From the NCBI RefSeq assembly GCF_017571495.1, contig NZ_JAGETZ010000002.1:124001-188000 (forward strand): a stretch of 64,000 nt of DNA. Direction: 5' to 3'. The stretch is from Hymenobacter negativus. Its GTDB lineage: Bacteria; Bacteroidota; Bacteroidia; Cytophagales; Hymenobacteraceae. This document shows, one piece after another, positions 16,406 to 22,877 of this stretch. Below the pieces are notes generated by a model. The model ran no database searches. It had not been told where the DNA came from and was given only the letters and a program-made list of their open reading frames with translations. The position numbers and the translations under genes were made by a program. Numbering within the stretch: position 1 is the stretch's first letter; each line of letters opens with the position of its first letter.

Positions 16406-17752
16406 CTAGCAGCCCGCGCCGGGCGACTCCATGGTCCAGCCGTGCCAGCTGAGCGGCAGCCCATTGGCAGCACGCACCGTTGGTTTCCACAGAAACCGGA
16501 TGGGCACGGTGTAGCTCACCGCCACCGGCTTGCCACCTTTGCGGCCGGGAACGAACGCAGGCAGTTTCTGGATGGCGGCAACTACGGCCGCATCATATTG
16601 CGGCCCCAGGCTTTTCAGTACTTTCACGGCCTGGACTTCGCCTTTTTCAGTCACGATAAAGGAAACGAAGGTGTTACCATCTGTGCGGGAGCCTGGGGGC
16701 ACATCCGGGTAAGCCAGGTGTTGCTGAATTTCATTAACGATGGCTTCCGGGCCTCCACCGCCGGGTAGCTCGGGCATTTGCTCCACAGATTCATAAACTG
16801 CGGGCGGCGGGGGCGGGGAAGTAGCTGCAACGGCAGGCGCGGCGGGCGGGGCGGCTTTCTCGCAGGCTACGGCAACGAGCAGCACGCCCAGCAAGGGCAG
16901 GGCGAGCCACTGTTTCCAGCGGCGGATGGGAGTGGTTTTCTGAATCATGGCAATGCGACGGAGGGTTTGGGAATGGGAAAAGGAGTGCGCAAGCGGAACC
17001 GAGAAACCGAGGCGGCTGGCCACTTGCCGGGCCAGCAGATGGGTGTAGGAAGCGGAAAGGGCCGGCGTGGACTGCTCCGGGAGCAACGCGGCTGCGTCGG
17101 CCAGGTACTCGTGGGTGAGGGTCAGGGCCCGGCTGCACAGGTGCACAAAGGGATTGAACCACAGCGCGGCGCGTAGCAGCTCCAGCAGCAGGCGGTCGTA
17201 GGTGTGGCCCTGGCGCACGTGCGCCAGCTCGTGGTGCAGCACCTGTCGGGCTTCGGACGCACTCAAAGGCAAGGTTTCGTCCCAAAAAATAACTGAGCCG
17301 AAGGAGCTGGTGGGCAGCCGGCCGTGGGTTTCGACCAGCGTGTAGCCCGGATGCAGGGTGCGGGGCAGCCGGCGGGCAGCGAGCCATAAGCGGGCTAGCT
17401 CCGATGCTAAGCGCACCAACATCAGGACGACGCCGGTCAGGTAACCTATTCGCAGCCAGAAGCCCCAGTTAATGGCCGCGCCAACGGGCATATTGCCTGC
17501 CGAAACTTCGGCCGCTGGCAGCACCACAGACACCATCCCCGACAGCCCGGCTGGCCCGGTACCCCACCAGCTGGCTGGCCAGGCCAGCGGCAGCAGAGGC
17601 AGGCCCGCCGCCAGCACCGCTCCCAGCACCAGAAAGCCCCGGTTATAGGCAAAGCTGCGCTCTTGGCGCAGGGCGAGGCGGTAGCACGCCCACCACAAGC
17701 CCAGCAGCACGGTACTGAGCAGCATCCAGTTAAACAGGCTGAGCTGGTTCAT
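16406..17752 (-). CDS. M56/BlaR1-like metallopeptidase fused to a TonB C-terminal domain
   Basis: Membrane protein of about 448 residues. The N-terminal part has three to four membrane helices and a zinc peptidase motif HHELAHVRQGH with the downstream FNPFVH element, as in BlaR1/MecR1 sensors. After a fourth helix (LPLLGVLLVAVACEK) comes a Pro/Ala linker and a TonB-like C-terminal domain (about 355-445, TFVSFIVTEKGEVQAVKVLK). The usual penicillin-binding sensor domain is absent. The ATG at 17752 is chosen because it begins the first helix; it overlaps the repressor gene by 23 bp, so translation is coupled. Probably cleaves or inactivates the BlaI-like repressor on an unknown envelope signal. 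Confidence 0.88.
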   Translation of the reverse strand: MNQLSLFNWMLLSTVLLGLWWACYRLALRQERSFAYNRGFLVLGAVLAAGLPLLPLAWPASWWGTGPAGLSGMVSVVLPAAEVSAGNMPVGAAINWGFWLRIGYLTGVVLMLVRLASELARLWLAARRLPRTLHPGYTLVETHGRLPTSSFGSVIFWDETLPLSASEARQVLHHELAHVRQGHTYDRLLLELLRAALWFNPFVHLCSRALTLTHEYLADAAALLPEQSTPALSASYTHLLARQVASRLGFSVPLAHSFSHSQTLRRIAMIQKTTPIRRWKQWLALPLLGVLLVAVACEKAAPPAAPAVAATSPPPPPAVYESVEQMPELPGGGGPEAIVNEIQQHLAYPDVPPGSRTDGNTFVSFIVTEKGEVQAVKVLKSLGPQYDAAVVAAIQKLPAFVPGRKGGKPVAVSYTVPIRFLWKPTVRAANGLPLSWHGWTMESPGAGC

Positions 17753-18143
17753 CGTCGGTGGGGTTTTGGGGGTGCGTGGCGTGGCGGAGCAGTTCGTCGA
17801 GTTGGGCGGCATCGAGGTTTTCTTCCTTGGCGAAGAAGGAAACCAGACGGCTGAATGAGTTGCCGAAGTGGCCGCCCAGCAGCTTGCGTAGCGAGAAGCG
17901 ACGGTAGTCGTCTTGAGCTACCAGCACGAAGTAGCGGTGCGTGCGCCCGAAAGCTTCGTGCCCCACAAAACCCTTGGTCTCGAGGATGCGGATGATGGTG
18001 GACACGGTGTTGTAGGCTGGCTGCGGGGCGGGTAGCTCGGCCAGCACGTCTTTCACGAAGGCAGGGCCTTGGCGCCAGAGCACTTGCATGACTTGTTCTT
18101 CAGCACGGGTGAGTTCGGGGAAGGAAGAAGGGTCCATAGGCAT
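17730..18143 (-). CDS. BlaI/MecI/CopY family transcriptional repressor
   Basis: 137-residue winged-helix repressor: LTRAEEQVMQVLWRQGPAFV, then the recognition region YNTVSTIIRILETKGFVGHE, followed by a dimerisation region. The start at 18143 lies about 40 nt from two palindromic operators that overlap its own promoter, so it is probably autoregulated together with the membrane peptidase gene downstream. No beta-lactamase gene is nearby. Confidence 0.93.
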   Translation of the reverse strand: MPMDPSSFPELTRAEEQVMQVLWRQGPAFVKDVLAELPAPQPAYNTVSTIIRILETKGFVGHEAFGRTHRYFVLVAQDDYRRFSLRKLLGGHFGNSFSRLVSFFAKEENLDAAQLDELLRHATHPQNPTDDEPAQPV

Positions 18144-18173
18144 AAGGTGTTAGCGCAAGTAATTAAGATAATG

Positions 18174-18218
18174 CAAACGTATAACTAAAATTTTAGTTTA
18201 AAAACTATTTTCTTAGTT
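18174..18218 (-). promoter_or_regulatory. blaI promoter with twin operators
   Basis: On the minus strand a perfect Bacteroidota -7 element TACGTTTG lies at 18181-18174. Directly upstream is a perfect 16-bp palindrome AACTAAAATTTTAGTT (18183-18198), and a second site AACTATTTTCTTAGTT (18203-18218). The palindrome centres are 20 bp apart, two helical turns. The AACTA/TAGTT half-sites are plausible BlaI-type boxes. The sites cover the spacer and -33 region, as expected for repression. Confidence 0.75.
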
Positions 18219-18437
18219 GTGATGCGATATCAGCTAGCACTAGTCCCCAAGCACTGCCTCGCCTTGCGTTCAAAGGCACGTGCTGACGGGTCGAAGTACA
18301 GCTTTGGAGGTACTGAGGCCACGTGGCGCTAGCAGTTCTAACCTGCCAACGAAGCGAAAAGCCCACCCAACACGTAAGGCCACAGGCAGGCGGCCCGCTT
18401 ATGGGCAGTCCGGCTTCGAAACGTCATCTTATCGCAC

Positions 18438-20096
18438 ATGTTGAGACTACTATTCTGTGGATTGCTGGGGCTGCTAAGCGCCGGGCCTGGCTGGGCCCAA
18501 ACGGAAAACGCCGCCCCAACCGTCTCCAAACCCCTGACTGAAGCGCCCACCGCCAGCCCTGCCAAGCCAGCTGCTGTTCGCCCGGCCTCGCCCCGGCAGC
18601 TTTTTCCCGGCTTGTTTGAAGCGGTGCAGCTGGGTCACATTTTTCCGGATAACAAGACGTTTGTGGATGCTGCTCCGAAGCAGCGACCAGCCCTTATTAT
18701 GGCGGCCTGGCGCCGCGAGAAGAGTATACCGGGCTTTAAGCTGAAAGCTTTCGTGGCGAAGTATTTTGAGCTGCCGACGGATAATTTCGTGCCCTTCCGA
18801 AGCGACGTGAACGCGGGGCTGCGCCACCACCTGGATACGCTGTGGACAGTGCTGGCCCGGCCCTCCGCACCCGCCGTGGACCCAGCCGATTCGCTGGCTG
18901 CTTTCCGCTCCCTTGTGCCGCTGCCCAAGCCCTACCTGGTGCCGGGCGGGCGGTTTCGGGAGGTGTATTACTGGGATTCGTACTTCACGATGCTTGGGCT
19001 GGCGGAGGCCGGCAAAGGGGAGCTGTTACGCGACATCACCGATAATTTTGCCTACCTCATCGGGCGCTTCGGCTTCGTGCCCAACGGCAACCGGACCTAC
19101 TACCTAACTCGCTCGCAGCCGCCGTTTTTTGCCAGCATGGTGCAGCTGCTAGTGCGGGAGCGCGGCAATGCCGAACTGCTCCGCTACCGCGCCGCCCTGG
19201 AGGCCGAGTACCGCTACTGGATGCGCGGCGCCGAAACCCTGAAGCCTGGCACAGCCAGCCGCCGCGTGGTGCGCCTGCCCAGCGGCGCGGTGCTAAATCG
19301 CTATTGGGACGAGAGCGACCAGCCCCGCGAAGAATCGTATGCCGAGGACGTAGCCGCCGCCAAGAAAAGCAAACAGCCGCCCGCCCAACTCTACCGCAAC
19401 CTGCGGGCCGGCGCCGCCTCGGGCTGGGATTTCAGCAGCCGCTGGTTCAAAGCCGGGGGCGGGCTGGCCAGCATTCAAACCACCGATTTGGTCCCCGTTG
19501 ACCTGAATTGCTTACTTTATAACCTGGAAAATGCGCTGGCCGAGGCGGCCCGCGTGGCCAACCAGCCAGCGCAGTCGCGCAGCTACCTGGCAAAGGCGCA
19601 GCAACGCAAAGCGGCTTTGCTGGCCATCAGCTGGGATGCTAAGGCCGGCTGGTTTCAGGACTACAACTGGCGGCTGCGCCAACGCTCGCAGGTGCGCTCG
19701 CTGGCGGGCGTGTTTCCGCTGGCGTTTGGGCTGGCCACGGCGGAGCAGGCCCGGCGGGTGGGAGCGGGGCTACAAGCCAGCTTCCTCAAACCTGGCGGGC
19801 TGGTGACCACCCTCAGCACCACCGGCCAGCAGTGGGATGCCCCCAACGGCTGGGCCCCACTGCAATACCTGGCCGTGGAGGGCCTCACACGCTACAAGCA
19901 ACAGCCGCTTGCCGATACCATTGTTCACCGCTGGGTGCGCCTGAACAGCCGCGTGTTTCAGCAAACCGGCAAGCTGCTAGAGAAGTACGATGTGGTGAAC
20001 ATCAACCGGCCCGCCGGCGGCGGCGAGTACCCCTTGCAGGATGGATTTGGGTGGACCAATGGGGTGCTGCTGCGGCTGCTGAATAAGGAGCAGTAG
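18438..20096 (+). CDS. treA: Periplasmic trehalase (GH37)
   Basis: Hydrolyses trehalose to two glucose. It is 552 residues with signal peptide MLRLLFCGLLGLLSAGPGWA, so periplasmic. Both GH37 signatures are present: PGGRFREVYYWDSYFTMLGL and QQWDAPNGWAPLQY. The catalytic acid is expected in SGWDFSSRWF and the base in GGEYPLQDGFGWTNGV. Length matches E. coli TreA. It stands alone; the about 220 nt between the BlaI operators and the start show no clear promoter. Confidence 0.93.
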   Translation: MLRLLFCGLLGLLSAGPGWAQTENAAPTVSKPLTEAPTASPAKPAAVRPASPRQLFPGLFEAVQLGHIFPDNKTFVDAAPKQRPALIMAAWRREKSIPGFKLKAFVAKYFELPTDNFVPFRSDVNAGLRHHLDTLWTVLARPSAPAVDPADSLAAFRSLVPLPKPYLVPGGRFREVYYWDSYFTMLGLAEAGKGELLRDITDNFAYLIGRFGFVPNGNRTYYLTRSQPPFFASMVQLLVRERGNAELLRYRAALEAEYRYWMRGAETLKPGTASRRVVRLPSGAVLNRYWDESDQPREESYAEDVAAAKKSKQPPAQLYRNLRAGAASGWDFSSRWFKAGGGLASIQTTDLVPVDLNCLLYNLENALAEAARVANQPAQSRSYLAKAQQRKAALLAISWDAKAGWFQDYNWRLRQRSQVRSLAGVFPLAFGLATAEQARRVGAGLQASFLKPGGLVTTLSTTGQQWDAPNGWAPLQYLAVEGLTRYKQQPLADTIVHRWVRLNSRVFQQTGKLLEKYDVVNINRPAGGGEYPLQDGFGWTNGVLLRLLNKEQ

Positions 20097-20120
20097 CGCG
20101 AACTTTTCGTTCGCGTCCCT

Positions 20121-20262
20121 GATGGCACGGGCTTGCGGCCCGTGTCGACTACTGGGTAGGCCTCTGGCCTGTACTAGTTGGAACGATTCAAGGGCCAGTC
20201 GTTCTGGTGCCGCAGGCCGGAGTCCTGCTAATAGTCGGCACGGGCCGCAGGGCCGCACCATC
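20121..20262. repeat. 142-bp imperfect palindrome, copy 1
   Basis: The two halves of 20121-20262 are complementary at roughly 80% over about 50 nt, starting GATGGCACGGGCTTGCGGCC and including GACTACTGGGTAGGCCTCTG. The same design, with GACTATTAGCRGGCCTCYGG in the arms, recurs at 43021-43158. It lies between the trehalase stop and the ECF sigma gene. A small GTAGCGCGAAC hairpin (20093-20116) precedes it. Confidence 0.75.
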
Positions 20263-20359
20263 GGCATCAAAATAATTTCAGTCGCCCCGGCAGCCTTTTC
20301 GGGAGGTAACTTGTCTGCCGGGCAGCGCCCGGCCGGGTTGCCGCTGCTTTCCCGATTGA

Positions 20360-20914
20360 ATGCCTGTTTCCACGGAACTGGACGAGCTTATTGCCGCCTG
20401 CCGTCGCTACGAACCAGCGGCGCAGCGGAAGCTTTATGCCCGCTACGCAGCACTCATGCTGGGCATTGCGCGGCGCTACACCCGTTCGCAGGACGAGGCC
20501 GAAGACATCCTCCAGGATGCCTTCATCAAGGTCTTTACCCGACTTACTGAGTTTCGGGGCGAGGGTTCTTTTGAGGGCTGGATGCGGCGCATTGTGGTAA
20601 ATACCGCCCTCAACCACTGGCAGAGCGGACAGCACCGGCGCCAGCAGATGCTGCTTGACGACGTGCCCGAGCCCTTCGCCCCCGACGCCGACGCCTTCGA
20701 CCGCCTGGGCGTGGCCGAGGTGCTGGCCCTGATGGAACAGCTGCCCGACGGCTGCCGCATGGTGCTCAACCTCTACGCTGTAGATGGCTATACCCACGGC
20801 GAAATCGCGGAGATGCTGGGCATCCAGGAGAGCACTTCAAAGGCCCAGCTCAGCAAGGCGCGCAAACAACTTCACCTGCTGCACCAGCGGCAGACCAGCT
20901 ATTACCGATTATGA
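20360..20914 (+). CDS. ECF-type RNA polymerase sigma factor
   Basis: 184 residues with region 2 (LGIARRYTRSQDEAEDILQD, then GSFEGWMRRIVVNTALNHW) and region 4 (LPDGCRMVLNLYAVDGYTHG, EIAEMLGIQESTSKAQLSKA). Its TGA overlaps the next ATG (ATGA at 20911-20914), so the two proteins are translationally coupled. The partner is a membrane protein that is probably its regulator. Confidence 0.93.
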   Translation: MPVSTELDELIAACRRYEPAAQRKLYARYAALMLGIARRYTRSQDEAEDILQDAFIKVFTRLTEFRGEGSFEGWMRRIVVNTALNHWQSGQHRRQQMLLDDVPEPFAPDADAFDRLGVAEVLALMEQLPDGCRMVLNLYAVDGYTHGEIAEMLGIQESTSKAQLSKARKQLHLLHQRQTSYYRL

Positions 20915-22740
20915 TACCCGAATCCGAAGACGACCGCCTGGACCAATCGTTGCGCAGCAAGTTTGAGCAGTTTGCCCCGCCGCCCACGGCCAAGGTGTGG
21001 CCGGGCATCTCGCCGCACATTGGCCCGCCACCCCTGCCCCGGCGCCGACGGCGGCCCTTGCCGCTGCCGTTTCTGTTTGGCCTGACGGCCCTACTGGCCG
21101 GGCTGGGCGGCTGGCTGCTGCCGCATGGCCCGGCCAAATATGCGGCCTCGGTAGAAGTGGTGCGTGTAGAAGCGCGGCAGAAGTCGGAGAGGGCAAACCC
21201 GAAGTCAGGCTTGGCAAACTCGAACTCAGAAAAGGCGAACCCGAACCCAAAAACGGCAAACCTAACCTCAGATTTATCGAACCCAAACTCAGGAACGGCA
21301 AACTTGAACCCAAAGATGACAAACCCGAACTCGGCAATGGCAAACCTGAGTTCAGGAACGGCGAACCCGAACTCGGCAACGGCAAACCCGAGTCCAGGAA
21401 CGGCGAACCTGAGTTCAGGAATGGCAAACCTGACTTCCCTACCGGCAACCCGCACCACCAAGAAGCAGCCGTTGAGCGCTGAATTGCTCAGCCCGCATCT
21501 GGAAACGGCAGCGGCCGGCTCGCAAGTGGCGGTGGGGGCGCACCCGGTGGATGGGGCGGCTAGCGGTGGCATTATAGTCCCGACAGTAGTTGATTCACTC
21601 CCGACCACCCTACGCCCGCTGGTAGCCTTGGAGCGCCAGACGCTGGGGCAGCTACCCAGCATTGCCACGCTGGCCGCCGGCCCGCTGGAAGCAGCCGACC
21701 GCACCTCCTTAATAGGCACGCTACGTACCGAGCGGGCCGAGCTACTGCGCCTCCAGCGCCGCACCGACAGCTTGCTCCTGGCCCTCGGCGACCTGCCTGG
21801 TGCCGCACCGGCAGCCCAAGCAGTAGCCGCCGCGCCCGCCGCAGATTCCACAAAAAAACCCGTCATCAAACACCGCTGGAGCGTGCTGCTCACGGCTACT
21901 CCCGAGCAAAACACCCTGACGCTGCAAGGGCCCGAAAACGACCCGCTCACGGCCCTACGCCGCAACCACGAAACGGGCCGCGCTGGCTTCAGCGCTGCCG
22001 CGCTGGCCGAGTACCAACTCTCGCCCCGCCTGAGTGTGGGCGGCGGCTTGGGCTACACAGCCTTCGGAGCCGACCTGCGCATCACCAATAAGACCACGGC
22101 CATCAGTGTGCTCTACGACAGCACCACCACGCGCACCACCAACGTCTACACGTCTACCAACCAGACGCACTCCATCCGCATTGTGCAAGTGCCGCAGCTC
22201 TCCCCTATCTTCAACGCCAGCGGCCAGGTTATCCGCTACGACACGGTGTACGTGCCGCGCCAGGACACCGTGTTCAGCACCATTGTGCAGCACGATACTG
22301 TGCATACTACCCGCAAGGTGCTCACGCCCCTCATCAGCAAAAAGGAAACCCTCACCACCAAGCAATTGCAGCCCACCTACCGCTTCTTCACGGTACCGGT
22401 ACTGCTGCGCTACCGCCTCAGCCTGGGGCCGGGCCGTTGGTGGGCCGATGTGGCGGCGGGCGCCCAGCTCCAGTTTTTCCTGGGCGGCACGCAAATAGTG
22501 ACGGACGACGGCGAAACCTTCCGCACCCAAACCATCACGGCCGGCAACGGGCCCTTCCGCGCCCTCAACGTGGCGCTTTCCGGCTCCCTGGCCCTGAACT
22601 ACGCCCTCACCAACCGCCTCAGTTTGAGCGTGGCTCCGAGCATGCGCTGGCAGGCGCTATCGGTGTACAAAACCGAAACCGGTCTCATTCAGCAGCCCAC
22701 AGCCACGGGCTTGCAGTTGGGCGTGCGGTTCAAGCTGTAA
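20911..22740 (+). CDS. Membrane-anchored protein with beta-barrel-like domain, coupled to ECF sigma
   Basis: 609-residue protein. A short cytoplasmic N terminus (about 1-50) ends in a poly-Arg stop (RRRRRP) before one membrane helix (LPFLFGLTALLAGLGGWLLP, about 52-72). Residues 95-178 are twelve 7-residue repeats of the form ANPNSGT/ANLSSGM, encoded by a 21-nt tandem repeat. Residues 320-609 resemble an outer-membrane beta-barrel domain (RLSVGGGLGYTAFGADLRIT, YRFFTVPVLLRYRLSLG) and end in LGVRFKL. Coupling to the sigma gene suggests the N terminus acts as an anti-sigma factor; this is inference. Confidence 0.8.
   Translation: MIPESEDDRLDQSLRSKFEQFAPPPTAKVWPGISPHIGPPPLPRRRRRPLPLPFLFGLTALLAGLGGWLLPHGPAKYAASVEVVRVEARQKSERANPKSGLANSNSEKANPNPKTANLTSDLSNPNSGTANLNPKMTNPNSAMANLSSGTANPNSATANPSPGTANLSSGMANLTSLPATRTTKKQPLSAELLSPHLETAAAGSQVAVGAHPVDGAASGGIIVPTVVDSLPTTLRPLVALERQTLGQLPSIATLAAGPLEAADRTSLIGTLRTERAELLRLQRRTDSLLLALGDLPGAAPAAQAVAAAPAADSTKKPVIKHRWSVLLTATPEQNTLTLQGPENDPLTALRRNHETGRAGFSAAALAEYQLSPRLSVGGGLGYTAFGADLRITNKTTAISVLYDSTTTRTTNVYTSTNQTHSIRIVQVPQLSPIFNASGQVIRYDTVYVPRQDTVFSTIVQHDTVHTTRKVLTPLISKKETLTTKQLQPTYRFFTVPVLLRYRLSLGPGRWWADVAAGAQLQFFLGGTQIVTDDGETFRTQTITAGNGPFRALNVALSGSLALNYALTNRLSLSVAPSMRWQALSVYKTETGLIQQPTATGLQLGVRFKL
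21193..21444 (+). repeat. Twelve tandem 21-nt repeats (minisatellite)
   Basis: Twelve units of exactly 21 nt, each starting GCAAACCYGAACTC or a close variant and each coding 7 residues (consensus A-N-P-N-S-G-T). They lie in the periplasmic linker of the sigma-coupled protein. Copy-number changes would keep the reading frame. Confidence 0.9.
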
Positions 22741-22877
22741 TATTTTTTACGGGGCCGGCAGCTTTTTTCTGGGGCGGGTGGTCTGGCTTCCAGAAACCTG
22801 CTGCGCCGCGCTCCGGCCGGGGCGGCACGGCGGGGTTTCCTGCTAGCGCGGCCACGCTTTTGGCCCTTCTTTTCTCA

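Noticed and set aside
21193..21444. CRISPR array
   Set aside because: Units are 21 nt, contiguous, without spacers, and lie inside a coding region.
20997..21482. Alternative frames through the 21-nt repeat (plus and minus strand)
   Set aside because: They are open only because the repeat unit lacks stops; the frame with the membrane helix and barrel-like domain is the gene, coupled to the sigma factor by ATGA.
22437..22877. Upstream extension of the T9SS type A cargo gene
   Set aside because: It overlaps the previous gene in another frame and has no domain; the signal peptide starts at 22878.
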